A DNA stretch of 64,000 nt from Novosphingobium sp. SG751A (GCF_013149295.1 NZ_JABGCB010000001.1:1-64000); one strand, 5' to 3'. Shown: positions 35,434-46,670, counted from the first letter of the stretch. Translations and numbers: made by a program. Notes: generated from the sequence alone by a model not told the origin.

Positions 35434-36123
35434 ATGAAACAACCCCGGCTCTTGCTGGTAGAAGATGATCCGGCGCTGGCGGAACTGCTGGAATTCCGGT
35501 TTCAGGCGGAGGGCTATACGGTCCTGTCCACGCCCGATGGCGACGAGGCGCTGTTGCTGGCCGCCGAGGAGGCGCCAGATCTGGTCCTGCTCGACTGGAT
35601 GATCGAGGGCACCAGCGGAATCGAGGTCTGCCGCCGCCTGCGCCGCGACAAGGCGACGGCCCATGTGCCGATCATCATGCTGACCGCGCGCGGGGCCGAG
35701 GACGATATGATCCGCGGCCTTGAAACCGGAGCCGACGATTACATCACCAAGCCCTTCAGCCCCCGCGAACTGATCGCGCGCGTTTCGGCCATCATGCGCC
35801 GCATCCGCCCCGCGCTGGCGGGCGAGCAGATCACCGTGGGCGACCTGACGCTGGACGCCACCGCGCACAAGGTGACGCGCAAGGGCCAGATCCTTGCGCT
35901 GGGGCCGACCGAGTTTCGTCTGCTCAAGTTCTTCATGGAGCATCCGGGCCGCGTGTTCTCGCGCGGGCAATTGCTCGACGCGGTGTGGGGCACGGACAGC
36001 GATATTGAATTGCGCACCGTGGACGTCCATATCCGCCGCCTGCGCAAGGGGATCGAGCTGGAAGGCACGCTGGACCCGGTGCGCACCGTGCGTTCGGCAG
36101 GCTATGCGCTTGAAGCGGTCTGA
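35434..36123 (+). CDS. phoB: phosphate response regulator PhoB
   Basis: 229 residues, OmpR/PhoB class. The receiver domain has LLLVEDDPALAELLEFRFQ and the phosphoacceptor in LVLLDWMIEGTSG, with TAR and KPFSPREL. The winged-helix DNA-binding domain has LGPTEFRLLKFFMEHPGRVF and the recognition helix RTVDVHIRRLRKGI. It binds Pho boxes, two of which flank phoR. A terminator follows 20 bp downstream. Confidence 0.96.
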   Translation: MKQPRLLLVEDDPALAELLEFRFQAEGYTVLSTPDGDEALLLAAEEAPDLVLLDWMIEGTSGIEVCRRLRRDKATAHVPIIMLTARGAEDDMIRGLETGADDYITKPFSPRELIARVSAIMRRIRPALAGEQITVGDLTLDATAHKVTRKGQILALGPTEFRLLKFFMEHPGRVFSRGQLLDAVWGTDSDIELRTVDVHIRRLRKGIELEGTLDPVRTVRSAGYALEAV

Positions 36124-36143
36124 AGCCCGCAGCATCTTGAATC

Positions 36144-36178
36144 AAAAAGGGCGGCTCCTGACGGGGCCGCCCTTTTTT
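36144..36178. terminator. Bidirectional terminator after phoB
   Basis: AAAAAGGGCGGC pairs with GCCGCCCTTTTTT around an 11-nt loop. It lies between the convergent stops of phoB (36123) and the APC permease (36182). Confidence 0.92.
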
Positions 36179-36181
36179 GTA

Positions 36182-37708
36182 TTACACCCCCGGCATCGGC
36201 GGCACCGGCAGATCCGGCGCATCGTCATCGTCCTCATGCACCTCGACCAGCCCGCGCCCAACATGGCTGCGGCTGCGGCTGTAGAAGTAATAGACGAAAA
36301 GCCCGACAATGCCCCAGCCGATAAACAGCGTGATCGTCGCCTTCGACAGGCTGAGAAAGAGATAGAGGCAGCCCGCGATCGAGATCGGCGCGACAATGTT
36401 CACCGCCGGCGTGCGGAACGGGCGATAGCGATTGGCATCGGTGCGGCGCAGAACCATCACCGCCACCGACACAGCCGCAAACGCAAACAAAGTGCCGGAG
36501 TTCGACACATCGGCCAGCAGGCCCACCGGAAAGAACGCAGCAAACAAGGCCACAAACACGCCAGTCAGCATGGTGATGACATAGGGCGTATGAAACTTGG
36601 GATGAACCTTGGAGAAGAATTCGGGCAGCAAGCCATCGCGGCTCATCACGAAAAACACGCGCGTCTGGCCGAACATCATCATCAGGATCACCGAGGGCAG
36701 CGCCAGAATGGCCGCCGCGCCCACCAGCCAGCCAACGAAAGGATGGCCCACCTGGCGCAGCGTCCAGGCCAGAGCTTCCTTCGAGCAGACCACCGCGTTT
36801 TCATTCATCGCCTTGCAGGCGTCCGAAAGCGCCGTCGTGCCGGGCGAGAGCACTTCGCCATGCGCGCCGTAAACCGGCTGTGCGCCCACGGTGCCGATCA
36901 CGCCGCCGGCCACCAGCATGTAGAAGATGGTGCAGATGGCAAGGCTGCCGATCAGGCCGATCGGCATGTTGCGCTGGGGGTCCTTGGTTTCCTCAGCCGC
37001 GGTCGAAACCGCGTCAAAGCCGACATAGGCAAAGAAGATCGAGGCCGCAGCCCCCGAAATCCCGGTAAAGCCAAGCGGCGCAAAAGGCACGAAATTGCCC
37101 GACTTGATAACGGGCAGCGTCAGCGCGATGAACATGGACAGAGCCACGATCTTGATCGCCACCAGCACGGCATTCACCGTCGCGCTTTCCTTGGTGCCCA
37201 GCACCAGCAGGCCGGTGATGATCGCCGCGATCAGCATCGCAGGAAGATTGATGACACCCCCATCGAATGGCCCCCGCACCAGTTCGAGGGGGACCGTAAT
37301 ATGAAAGGTATTCTGGACAAAACCGATCATATAGCCCGACCAGCCGACCGACACCGCGCCTGCGGCAATGGCATATTCCAGAATGAGCGCCCAGCCCACC
37401 ATCCATGCCACCAGTTCGCCCATCACCGCATAGGAATATGTGTAGGCCGAGCCCGAAACCGGCACCATGCTGGACATTTCAGCATAGCACAAAGCAGCCA
37501 CGGCGCAGACGAAACCGGCAATGATGAAGCTGAGCATCATGCCCGGCCCCGCCTTCTGCGCGGCCTCGGCGGTCAGAACGAAGATACCCGTCCCGATCAC
37601 CGCGCCCACGCCCAGCATGGTCAATTGAAAGGCGCCCAGAGAGCGGTGAAGTGATTTTTTCTCAGCCGTGGCCAATATGGCATCCAACGGCTTGACGCGA
37701 CCGAACAT
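36182..37708 (-). CDS. APC-superfamily cationic amino-acid permease
   Basis: About 508 residues with roughly 12 membrane spans. The consensus GVGAVIGTGIFVLT in the first span, SGSAYTYSYAVMGELVAWMVG, and FFAYVGFDAVSTAAEETKDP mark the CAT/YfnA branch of the APC superfamily. It probably imports amino acids by proton symport or exchange; the substrate is not readable. A hydrophilic acidic tail follows the last span (EDDDDAPDLP). The start at 37708 follows GGGGAA. It is probably monocistronic and shares the phoB terminator. Confidence 0.9.
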   Translation of the reverse strand: MFGRVKPLDAILATAEKKSLHRSLGAFQLTMLGVGAVIGTGIFVLTAEAAQKAGPGMMLSFIIAGFVCAVAALCYAEMSSMVPVSGSAYTYSYAVMGELVAWMVGWALILEYAIAAGAVSVGWSGYMIGFVQNTFHITVPLELVRGPFDGGVINLPAMLIAAIITGLLVLGTKESATVNAVLVAIKIVALSMFIALTLPVIKSGNFVPFAPLGFTGISGAAASIFFAYVGFDAVSTAAEETKDPQRNMPIGLIGSLAICTIFYMLVAGGVIGTVGAQPVYGAHGEVLSPGTTALSDACKAMNENAVVCSKEALAWTLRQVGHPFVGWLVGAAAILALPSVILMMMFGQTRVFFVMSRDGLLPEFFSKVHPKFHTPYVITMLTGVFVALFAAFFPVGLLADVSNSGTLFAFAAVSVAVMVLRRTDANRYRPFRTPAVNIVAPISIAGCLYLFLSLSKATITLFIGWGIVGLFVYYFYSRSRSHVGRGLVEVHEDDDDAPDLPVPPMPGV

Positions 37709-37884
37709 GCAGTTCCCCTGAACGCAATAAGCAATGGGTAAGAAAATTAACGGATCGCGCAACATTCGCAAGGGCGGATTATGCGTAGTCCACCGCTGGA
37801 TTATCCATCTTGCCTTGCCCGGGCGCCGCTGTCACGCGCCGATCGCGCTTTACCCCATACGCCATCGCGGGCTAGAAGCCTCTT

Positions 37885-38757
37885 ATGTCTACGACCTTTC
37901 AGATCGATACGGCCACCAGCCGCGCCAACCCCACCCCCACGCCGATGCGCCGGCTGACCATTCCGGCCATCCGCCAACGCAAGAAGGATGGCGTGACCGC
38001 AGAGCCTGTGGTGATGCTGACCGCCTATACTGCGCGTCAGGCGCAATTGCTCGATGCGCATTGCGATCTGCTGCTGGTTGGCGATTCGCTGGGTCAGGTG
38101 ATCTATGGCCTGCCCTCCTCGCTGCCCGTCACGCTGGACATGATGGTGGCGCATGGCGCGGCGGTGGTGCGGGGCAGCTGGCATTCCGCTGTCATCGTCG
38201 ATCTGCCCTTTGGCACGTATGAAGCCTCGCCCCAGCAGGCGTTTGAGACCGCCGCGAGGGTCTTGCGCGAGACGGGATGCGCAGGGGTGAAGCTGGAGGG
38301 CGGCGCGGCGATGGCCGAAACCGTGGAGTTTCTCTCTCAGCGCGGCATTCCCGTCATGGGCCATATCGGCCTGACGCCTCAGGCGGTGAACCAGCTTGGC
38401 GGCTATGGCGCGCGGGGCCGCAGCGAGGCGGAGGCGGAAAAGATCCTGGGCGATGCGCACGCGCTCGATAAGGCCGGGGCCTTTGGCATCGTCATCGAGG
38501 GCGTGGTCGAACCGCTGGCCGTGGCGATCACGCAGGCGGTGGCCTGCCCCACCATCGGCATCGGCGGTTCGGCGCAATGCGATGGGCAAGTGCTGGTGAC
38601 CGAGGACATGCTGGGCATGTTTGAGCGCGTGCCGCGTTTCGTCAAACGCTATGCCGATGTGGCGGGCCTGATCTCTGAGGCGGCCGCCCATTATGCCGCC
38701 GAGGTGCGCGACCGCAGCTTCCCCGGCATCGAACAGACCTATCAGCCCAAAGCCTGA
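37885..38757 (+). CDS. panB: 3-methyl-2-oxobutanoate hydroxymethyltransferase
   Basis: 290 residues. It catalyses the first committed step of pantothenate synthesis, adding a hydroxymethyl group from methylenetetrahydrofolate to ketoisovalerate. TIM-barrel motifs: [24 protein letters not shown] (magnesium-ligand Asp), [31 protein letters not shown] and [14 protein letters not shown]. panC and panD are not in the window. The TerC/DUF475 gene follows after 21 bp. Confidence 0.96.
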   Translation: MSTTFQIDTATSRANPTPTPMRRLTIPAIRQRKKDGVTAEPVVMLTAYTARQAQLLDAHCDLLLVGDSLGQVIYGLPSSLPVTLDMMVAHGAAVVRGSWHSAVIVDLPFGTYEASPQQAFETAARVLRETGCAGVKLEGGAAMAETVEFLSQRGIPVMGHIGLTPQAVNQLGGYGARGRSEAEAEKILGDAHALDKAGAFGIVIEGVVEPLAVAITQAVACPTIGIGGSAQCDGQVLVTEDMLGMFERVPRFVKRYADVAGLISEAAAHYAAEVRDRSFPGIEQTYQPKA

Positions 38758-38778
38758 CCCGCGCGGAGTATTTTTCAA

Positions 38779-39825
38779 GTGACGCAATTTTTGAGGCATT
38801 TTGGCGGCTCGCTGATTTTTTCCGCCGTCTGTCTGGCGCTGGCCGCCGCCTATGGCTGGCATGATACCGGCTCGATCTCGGCGGTAGGCGGGATGATCTG
38901 GATCGTGCTGGTGCTGGCCGTGCTGGAAGTGTCGCTGTCCTTTGACAATGCGGTGGTCAATGCCGCTGTGCTGAAAGATATGGATGCGGTCTGGCGCAAG
39001 CGGTTCCTGACCTGGGGCATGCTATTTGCGGTGTTTGGCACGCGCGTGGCCTTTCCGCTGCTGATCGTGGGCTTTACTGCCGGTCTGGGGCCGGTCGAGG
39101 CGGTGCATCTCTCGCTTAATGATCCGGCGCAATATGAGGCGATCATGCGCCATGCGCATATCCCGATTGCGGGCTTTGGCGGGGCGTTTCTGGCGATGGT
39201 GGGGCTGGGCTTCTTCATCGACCCGGACAAGGAAACCCACTGGCTGCGCTGGGTCGAGGTGCGGCTGAAGCTGGTCGGTTCGATCAAGGCGGGCGAGGTC
39301 GCGCTGCTGCTGCTGGCGCTGGTGCTGATCGGGCGCTGGCTGCCGGGGGATGAGGCCTATACGCTGCTGGTGTCGGGTGTGTTCGGCATTGTCACCTTCA
39401 TCGCGGTCGAGGCGCTGGGCCATTTCCTCGAAAGCCGCGAGGCCGCGCGGGCGCTGGCAGGCACGGCGGTGCGTTCGGGGCTTGGGGGGTTCCTCTATCT
39501 CAACGTGCTGGATTCCTCCTTCAGCCTCGATGGCGTGATCGGTGCTTTTGCCCTATCGAACAATATGGTCATCATCGCGCTGGGTCTGTCGATCGGCGCT
39601 ATCTTCGTTCGTTCGCTCACCGTGCTGCTGGTCGAACAGGGTACGCTCTCGGAATATGCATTCCTTGAACATGGCGCCTTCTGGGCGATCATCGCGTTGG
39701 CGGGGATCATGCTGGGTTCGGCGCTGATGGAAATTCCCGAGACGGTGACGGGTTTGATCGGCGCGGTGCTGATCGGGGCGGCGCTGTGGGCCTCGGTGCG
39801 CGAAAATCGGCGCGAAGAGGGCTGA
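38779..39825 (+). CDS. DUF475/TerC-family integral membrane protein
   Basis: 348 residues with around nine hydrophobic spans. The TerC-like signatures VLEVSLSFDNAVVNAAVL and YLNVLDSSFSLDGVIGAFAL, each with an S(F)xN/D pair inside a membrane helix, define the group; the acidic residues are thought to form a metal site. Relatives are implicated in tellurite resistance and manganese or calcium export. The GTG at 38779 has GGAG upstream. It may be cotranscribed with panB, but no functional link is evident. Confidence 0.88.
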   Translation: MTQFLRHFGGSLIFSAVCLALAAAYGWHDTGSISAVGGMIWIVLVLAVLEVSLSFDNAVVNAAVLKDMDAVWRKRFLTWGMLFAVFGTRVAFPLLIVGFTAGLGPVEAVHLSLNDPAQYEAIMRHAHIPIAGFGGAFLAMVGLGFFIDPDKETHWLRWVEVRLKLVGSIKAGEVALLLLALVLIGRWLPGDEAYTLLVSGVFGIVTFIAVEALGHFLESREAARALAGTAVRSGLGGFLYLNVLDSSFSLDGVIGAFALSNNMVIIALGLSIGAIFVRSLTVLLVEQGTLSEYAFLEHGAFWAIIALAGIMLGSALMEIPETVTGLIGAVLIGAALWASVRENRREEG

Positions 39826-39853
39826 AACAGGCCGAGGTGCCAGTGTGGTTCGT

Positions 39854-39882
39854 TTGCCACAATGAACAGCTATTCATAAAAA
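39854..39882 (+). promoter_or_regulatory. candidate sigma-70-type promoter after the DUF475 gene
   Basis: TTGCCA (39854-39859), a 17-bp spacer, and TAAAAA (39877-39882) lie in the intergenic space just after the DUF475 stop, pointing toward a terminator rather than a gene. Confidence 0.35.
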
Positions 39883-39889
39883 TGCCATA

Positions 39890-39980
39890 TACGCCCCATT
39901 GAAGCCCCGGCCTTTCTGTGCAAATCGGGCGTCGGAAGAAAAAAGGGAGGGGAAGGGCGGCTTTCGAGCCGCCCTTTCTT
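39890..39980 (+). ncRNA. candidate small RNA
   Basis: The span between the candidate promoter and the hairpin terminator would give a transcript of about 90 nt with a purine-rich centre (GGAAGAAAAAAGGGAGGGGA). No reading frame of note is present. It could equally be unused spacer ending in a terminator that serves flanking genes. Confidence 0.25.
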
Positions 39981-39985
39981 CGTTT
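39953..39985. terminator. terminator hairpin between DUF475 gene and prsR
   Basis: AAGGGCGGC pairs with GCCGCCCTTT, followed by CTTCGTTT on the plus strand. On the minus strand a TTTTTT run lies a few bases past the stem, so it may also end the prsR transcript. Confidence 0.8.
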
Positions 39986-39988
39986 CAG

Positions 39989-40030
39989 GCCCCGCGCATT
40001 ATCGGGGTAAAATTGTACTTATTGGTACAA
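39989..40030. repeat. two small inverted repeats downstream of prsR
   Basis: CCCCGCGCATTATCGGGG (about 39990-40007) and TTGTAC-N6-GTACAA (40013-40030) sit between the prsR stop and the terminator. They could be mRNA 3'-end stems or a protein site; no function is evident. Confidence 0.5.
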
Positions 40031-40046
40031 GAATCTGACAACGCTA

Positions 40047-41408
40047 TCAGTGTTGCAGGTCATATTGCTTGAGCAGATCGTAAAGCGTGGGCCGACTGAT
40101 CCCCAACAGCTTGGCGGTCGAGGATATATTGCCCTCGCTGCGGGCCAAAGCCTGACGGATCACGCGCCGATCGGTGATTTCCCGCGCGGATTTCAGGTTG
40201 AGCGGCAGCTCCTCCTCGCCCCCCGGCGCATCCAGATCGAGATCGCCCGCATGGACCAGTTTGCCATCGGCCATGATGACCGCACGCTTCACGCGGTTTT
40301 CCAGCTCGCGCACATTGCCCGGCCACCCCCACGCATCCATCGCCGCCAGCGCATCGGGAGCAAAGCCCTTGACCGCCGGGTTCATCTCCTTGGCAAAACG
40401 GGCAAGGAAGGCCCGCGCCAGCAGAGCCGCATCGCCGGGCCGCTCGGCCAGCGAGGGGATTTTGACCACGATTTCGGCCAGCCGATACCACAGATCCTCG
40501 CGGAAACGCCCATCGGCGATCATCGCCTCAAGGTTCTGATGCGTGGCGCAGACGATGCGCGTATCGACCGCAATCGAACGCCGCCCGCCGATCCGCTCGA
40601 TCACCCGCTCCTGCAAAAAGCGCAGCAATTTGACCTGAAGCGCGAAGGGAATATCGCCCACCTCGTCAAGGAACAGCGTGCCGCCATGGGCCTGCTCGAT
40701 CTTGCCCTCGGTGGTTTTGACCGCGCCGGTAAAGGCGCCCTTTTCATGGCCGAAGAGTTCCGATTCCAGCAGGTTTTCCGGGATCGCCGCGCAATTGATC
40801 GCAACAAAAGCCCCTGCCCTCCCGCTGGCCTCATGCAATCCGCGCGCCAGCAATTCCTTGCCCGTCCCGCTGGCCCCCAGCAGCATGACCGAAACATTGG
40901 TCCCCGCCACCCGCTCGATGGTGCGCGCAACGCGCAACATTTCGGGCGCGGCGGTGATCATCGTGCCCAGCACGCGATTGTCCTTGCCCGCCCGCACGGC
41001 AAGCCGGCGATTCTCCGCCTCCAGCCGGTGGAGCCGATAGGCGCGGGCCACGATCAGTGCCATTTCGTCGAAATCCATCGGCTTCTGATAGAAATCATAG
41101 GCCCCGCGCCCGATGGCCTGAAGCGCACTTTCGCGCGCACCATGCCCGCTGGCCACGATCACCTTGGTGTCGGGCTTCAACGCCATGATCTCGTCCAGCA
41201 CGGCAAAGCCCTCGCTGGTGCCATCCGGATCGGGCGGCAGGCCAAGGTCGAGCGTGACCACCGCAGGCTCCTCGCTGCGCAGCGCCGCCATGGCCCCCGC
41301 GCGATCACCCACCACAATCACCTCGAAATCCTCATAGGCCCATTTGAGCTGAGCCTGAAGCCCCGGATCATCCTCGATCACGAGCAATTTGGGGTGGGCA
41401 TCGCTCAT
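40047..41408 (-). CDS. prsR: PEP-CTERM-associated sigma-54 response regulator PrsR
   Basis: About 453 residues: receiver domain ([16 protein letters not shown], phosphoacceptor in [14 protein letters not shown]), AAA+ sigma-54 domain with [22 protein letters not shown] and [13 protein letters not shown], and a Fis-type HTH ([20 protein letters not shown]). The [14 protein letters not shown] insert is typical of the PrsR group, which activates exopolysaccharide and PEP-CTERM protein genes with sigma-54. The start at 41408 lies immediately after the prsK stop, so the two-component pair is an operon. Confidence 0.9.
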   Translation of the reverse strand: MSDAHPKLLVIEDDPGLQAQLKWAYEDFEVIVVGDRAGAMAALRSEEPAVVTLDLGLPPDPDGTSEGFAVLDEIMALKPDTKVIVASGHGARESALQAIGRGAYDFYQKPMDFDEMALIVARAYRLHRLEAENRRLAVRAGKDNRVLGTMITAAPEMLRVARTIERVAGTNVSVMLLGASGTGKELLARGLHEASGRAGAFVAINCAAIPENLLESELFGHEKGAFTGAVKTTEGKIEQAHGGTLFLDEVGDIPFALQVKLLRFLQERVIERIGGRRSIAVDTRIVCATHQNLEAMIADGRFREDLWYRLAEIVVKIPSLAERPGDAALLARAFLARFAKEMNPAVKGFAPDALAAMDAWGWPGNVRELENRVKRAVIMADGKLVHAGDLDLDAPGGEEELPLNLKSAREITDRRVIRQALARSEGNISSTAKLLGISRPTLYDLLKQYDLQH

Positions 41409-41409
41409 G

Positions 41410-43515
41410 TCAGGCAACCTTTTGATCATTATCCATGGTTTTCAGAATTTCGGCCGCGCTGGCCAAAGGCAGGCGGACGATAAAGCGGGTGCCGATCCCC
41501 TCGCGGCTTTCCACATCCAGCCGCCCATGCATCGCGCGCACCAATTCACGCGCCTCATAGGCGCCGATGCCGAAACCGCCCGGTTTGGAGGAATCGAAAG
41601 GTTTGAACAGGCGGTTGCGGACAAATTCGGGGGCCATGCCGTGCCCTGAATCGACGATCTCGATCCGGCCATACAGACCATCGCCCGAAATCGAGACGAA
41701 GACCGGCATGTCCGGCCCGCTGGCATCGACGGCATTCTGGACCAGATGGGTCAGCACCTGCTCGATACTGTGACTTTGGCCCGCCACGGTACAGGCGTCG
41801 CGCTCGATCACCTGAACATTGTGGCGCACGCGGAAATTCTCGGCCAGTTGCCGCGCCAGAGCGCCCACCTCGACCGGCTCGGCCTTGTCACCGGCGCTGG
41901 CGCCATAGCGCGAAAGGCGGGCCACCAGATGGTTCAATTTGTCCGCCGAATTGCGCAAAGTCACCAGCATGTCGGCCCGGAAATCGGGGTTTTCGGCATG
42001 ACGCTCGGCATTGCGGACCAAGAGGGAAAGCTGGCTCGACAGGTTCTTGATGTCATGCATGACAAAGGCGATGCGGCGGTGAAACTCGTCGAAACGCGCC
42101 GCCTCGGCCAGCGCCTGCTGCCCCTGATGCTCGGCCAGATAGGTGCCGATCTGCTGGGCCACAACGCGCAGGAGGTCAAAGTCCTCCCAGTCCAGCTTGC
42201 GGTCCTGCGGCGGGCGGGCAAGGATCACCGCCCCCACCAGCCGCCCGTTATGCTGCAAAGGCACCACCGCCCATGCGCGGCTTTCCTCCCGCAGCCATTC
42301 GGGGATGGCGATATCTGCGCCCGCATTGGCGCGCACGGTGTCCAGATCGACGATATGGTCGTTGGCGGCCAGAAAATGCGCGGCGGCCAAGCCCAGCGCC
42401 TGGGCCGGAACATCGGCGGTCGGCCATTGCCAGCGCGCGGCCAGCACCATTTCGCCCGTATCATCGGGCGTCAGCAGGAGGCCCGCCGGGCTATCGGTAA
42501 TATCGGCCATCGCCTGCACGGCGCGCTGGTGCAGCGGGGCGGCGTCGCGTCCCTGTCCGCCGATGGTGCGCGCGAAACGCAGCCATTCCTCGCGATATTC
42601 ATAGCGGTGTTTAAAGAAATGCTTGGTGAACATCACCCGCATCCACCCACGCATCCGCCGCGAGGGCAGCAGCAATGCGGCCCCCGAAATGGCCGCGATC
42701 AGGAAACTGAACTGCCACCACCGGCCAAGCTCGCCACCAGCGCTGGCCAGCCAGCGGGCAATCGCGATCATCCCCACGAAATAGAGACCGATCACGATCA
42801 GCGACATCGACTGAAACGTCACCATCCGCGAAGGCTTCAAACGCAGAGGCTCACGCCCCCTCGTGGCGCCCAGCGCCAGAACGCCCGCAAAGACCACGTC
42901 GAGCAGCCCATGCAGCGAGGCCAGTTCGACCGGCCACTGTTTGGCCAGATAGGCCACCGTATAGAGGTTGAGTTCAAACACCCAGACCACCGCCAGCGCC
43001 AGCGCGGGCCAGCGCAGCATATGACGCCCGGTGCTGGACGCGCTGGCATAGAGATTATGCACCAGCACCAGCGATCCCACCACGCCCAGCATCGCCAGCA
43101 TGATGTTCATCTGGTAAAGCTCGACCTCGTTCAGCAGCGCCGGATTGACGCGATGCTCGATGAATTGCACCGCAGGCACCAGAATATCGACAAGGCACAG
43201 CGCGGCCACCACCGGCCCCACCTCGGCCAGACTGGTATGGCGCCCATCGCCGGCAAACATCGCATAGATGGCCCACAGATAGGACAGATTGCGCAGGCCC
43301 AGCAGCCCCTGGGCCACAAGGTTGAGTTCGCCCTCGACCGCCACGGCAAGGCACCACAGCGCCGTCATGGCCAGCGCCGCGACAATCGCCTTGCCCGCCC
43401 CGCTGTAACGCTCGCGCTGGCCCCAGAGGCTGACCGCCACGGTGATCGCGGCGCAGGCGCCCGCCACATGCGAGGCACTCGCTACCCAGTCCCAAAGGCC
43501 GGGACCAGCCGGCAT
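41410..43515 (-). CDS. prsK: PEP-CTERM system histidine kinase PrsK
   Basis: 701 residues. About eight N-terminal membrane segments (residues ~10-290) are followed by a GAF-like domain (~330-480), a dimerisation helix with the variant phosphoacceptor motif FVMHDIKNLSSQLSLL, and HATPase_c (NAVDASGPDMPV, SGHGMAPEF, GGFGIGAYEARELV). The HDIKN motif and eight-span sensor are characteristic of PrsK, the kinase paired with PrsR near EpsH-type exosortase loci. The signal is unknown. The EpsB-type transferase ends just upstream (stop 43517). Confidence 0.92.
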   Translation of the reverse strand: MPAGPGLWDWVASASHVAGACAAITVAVSLWGQRERYSGAGKAIVAALAMTALWCLAVAVEGELNLVAQGLLGLRNLSYLWAIYAMFAGDGRHTSLAEVGPVVAALCLVDILVPAVQFIEHRVNPALLNEVELYQMNIMLAMLGVVGSLVLVHNLYASASSTGRHMLRWPALALAVVWVFELNLYTVAYLAKQWPVELASLHGLLDVVFAGVLALGATRGREPLRLKPSRMVTFQSMSLIVIGLYFVGMIAIARWLASAGGELGRWWQFSFLIAAISGAALLLPSRRMRGWMRVMFTKHFFKHRYEYREEWLRFARTIGGQGRDAAPLHQRAVQAMADITDSPAGLLLTPDDTGEMVLAARWQWPTADVPAQALGLAAAHFLAANDHIVDLDTVRANAGADIAIPEWLREESRAWAVVPLQHNGRLVGAVILARPPQDRKLDWEDFDLLRVVAQQIGTYLAEHQGQQALAEAARFDEFHRRIAFVMHDIKNLSSQLSLLVRNAERHAENPDFRADMLVTLRNSADKLNHLVARLSRYGASAGDKAEPVEVGALARQLAENFRVRHNVQVIERDACTVAGQSHSIEQVLTHLVQNAVDASGPDMPVFVSISGDGLYGRIEIVDSGHGMAPEFVRNRLFKPFDSSKPGGFGIGAYEARELVRAMHGRLDVESREGIGTRFIVRLPLASAAEILKTMDNDQKVA

Positions 43516-43516
43516 C

Positions 43517-44902
<1,386 letters not shown>

Positions 44903-45028
44903 CGGCCTGCTCAGGTTTAGCGCCGGCCATCAGGCGGGCTTTGGGCAAGACTTAGGGATGAGACGTAAAATGTCGGTAAATTTGACAAAGCGCCGCGTAA
45001 TACATTGCGACGCCTTACCGCGACGGCG

Positions 45029-46513
45029 TTAGAATTCGCTCCAGTCTTCGCCCGCCGGCGCCGGCGCCGGCGCCAGCGCCAGATTGCCCGCGATGGGCAC
45101 GACATTGCGCTGGGGCGCGGTGCTCAGACGCCGCGCGACGGCCTTGTCGCGCGATGCTGCCCGTGTCTCGATATCGCGGGTGCGGAATGTGCGCACCATG
45201 GCCGAAAGCTGCTCGGCCTCATGCGCCAGATCGCGGGTGGCCGCGGTGGTCTGTTCGACCATGGCGGCGTTCTTCTGGGTCACGCGGTCCAGTTCGCTCA
45301 CGGCATTGTTGACCTGATGGATGTTTTGCGCCTGCAATTCGGCGCTGGTGGCAATATCGGTAATGACCTCGTTGATCTCGCCCACGCGGCCCATGATAAG
45401 GCGCAGCAGATCGCCCGTTTCGCGCACCAGAACCACCCCGCCCGAAACCTGATCGGCCGAAGCGTTGATCAGTTCGCCGATGTTCTTGGCCGCATCCGCG
45501 CTGCGCTGGGCCAAAGCGCGCACCTCATTGGCAACCACCGCAAAGCCTTTGCCCGCCTCGCCCGCGCGCGCCGCCTCAACGCCCGCATTCAAGGCCAGCA
45601 GGTTGGTCTGAAACGCAATCCCGTCGATCACGCCCACGATCTTGCCGATTTCCGTGGCCGACCCCTCCAGCGCCGCCATCGCGTCAATCGCCCGCGTCAC
45701 CACGCCCTCGCCTTCGTCGGCATGAGTGCAGGTTTCGGCAATCGCGCGTTGCACTTCGGTGGCGCGGGTGGCGGTTTCCTGCACACCATCGGTCACCTGG
45801 CTCATCGCGGCGGCGGTTTCTTCCAGCGTGGCGGCCTGCTGGGTGTTGCGCTGGGCCATGTCATCGCTGGCGCTGCGGATGTCCTGAATGGATTCCATCA
45901 CACTGGCCGCGCCTACGCGCACCGACCCGATGGCCTTGGCCAGCGAGACCAGCGCCTGATTGAAATTGACGCGGAGCTGTTCGTAATCGGCCGGAAAGGC
46001 CGTCTCGATGCGAAATTCCAGATCCTGCGCCGCCAGCCGGTCCAGCCCCTCGGTCAGTGCGCGCACGACCTTGTGCTGCTGCTCGTCCGCCTCGATCTTG
46101 GCCAGCGCGGTTTCGCGGAACACGGCGGCGGCGCCATACATTTGCGCCACTTCATCGCCATGACTGTCGCCTTCCAGCGCCAGCCCATAATCGCCCGCCG
46201 CCATCGCGTTCAACCGCTGGGCCAGATGCGAGACCGGATCAACCACCGCGCGCGACACGAACATCCCGGCCCACAGCAAAGTGCCCGCCCCCACCACGAT
46301 GGTGATCAGCGTGGTCATCACCGCCGCCATGATCAGCCCGTCCACACCGCCCTGCACGCCCGCCGCCGCGCTCAATGCCTGATTGGCCGCATAGAGGCGG
46401 TAATGGAGAAAGGTGGCCGCCGACACCTGCACCACGCTGACCGCAGCCAGCGCACCTAGGCAAAACACCAGTTTCTGTCGAATGCCTGCGGTTGATGTGT
46501 TCCCGGAAAGCAC
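45029..46513 (-). CDS. methyl-accepting chemotaxis protein
   Basis: 494 residues. Two membrane segments (~14-36 and ~58-82) enclose only a short periplasmic loop; a HAMP domain (VSHLAQRLNAMAAGDYGLAL) and the MCP signalling hairpin follow, including the tip GIAFQTNLLALNAGVEAARA and GFAVVANEVRALAQRSA. The extreme C terminus is EDWSEF, matching the xWxxF docking pentapeptide for CheR/CheB. With so small a sensing region it may sense an internal or membrane state. The GTG at 46513 has GAGAGG 6 nt upstream. A GCCGGC-rich run encodes the APAPAPA linker. Confidence 0.92.
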   Translation of the reverse strand: MLSGNTSTAGIRQKLVFCLGALAAVSVVQVSAATFLHYRLYAANQALSAAAGVQGGVDGLIMAAVMTTLITIVVGAGTLLWAGMFVSRAVVDPVSHLAQRLNAMAAGDYGLALEGDSHGDEVAQMYGAAAVFRETALAKIEADEQQHKVVRALTEGLDRLAAQDLEFRIETAFPADYEQLRVNFNQALVSLAKAIGSVRVGAASVMESIQDIRSASDDMAQRNTQQAATLEETAAAMSQVTDGVQETATRATEVQRAIAETCTHADEGEGVVTRAIDAMAALEGSATEIGKIVGVIDGIAFQTNLLALNAGVEAARAGEAGKGFAVVANEVRALAQRSADAAKNIGELINASADQVSGGVVLVRETGDLLRLIMGRVGEINEVITDIATSAELQAQNIHQVNNAVSELDRVTQKNAAMVEQTTAATRDLAHEAEQLSAMVRTFRTRDIETRAASRDKAVARRLSTAPQRNVVPIAGNLALAPAPAPAGEDWSEF

Positions 46514-46670
46514 GCGCGCGACCTCTCATCCTGTTACGATCCAAACCCGCCTATATCGCGCCCGCCGCCAAATCGGACCTTATGCTCTCCCCGGCAAAAC
46601 TACCTATCCGCCCGCGCGCCCGTGCATCTGCACTCTTGCATCCGCGAAAGGATTGGCCAAAGGAAGGCGC

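Noticed and set aside
45050-45085. GCCGGC tandem run as a regulatory repeat
   Set aside because: It lies inside the chemoreceptor gene and encodes its alanine-proline linker.
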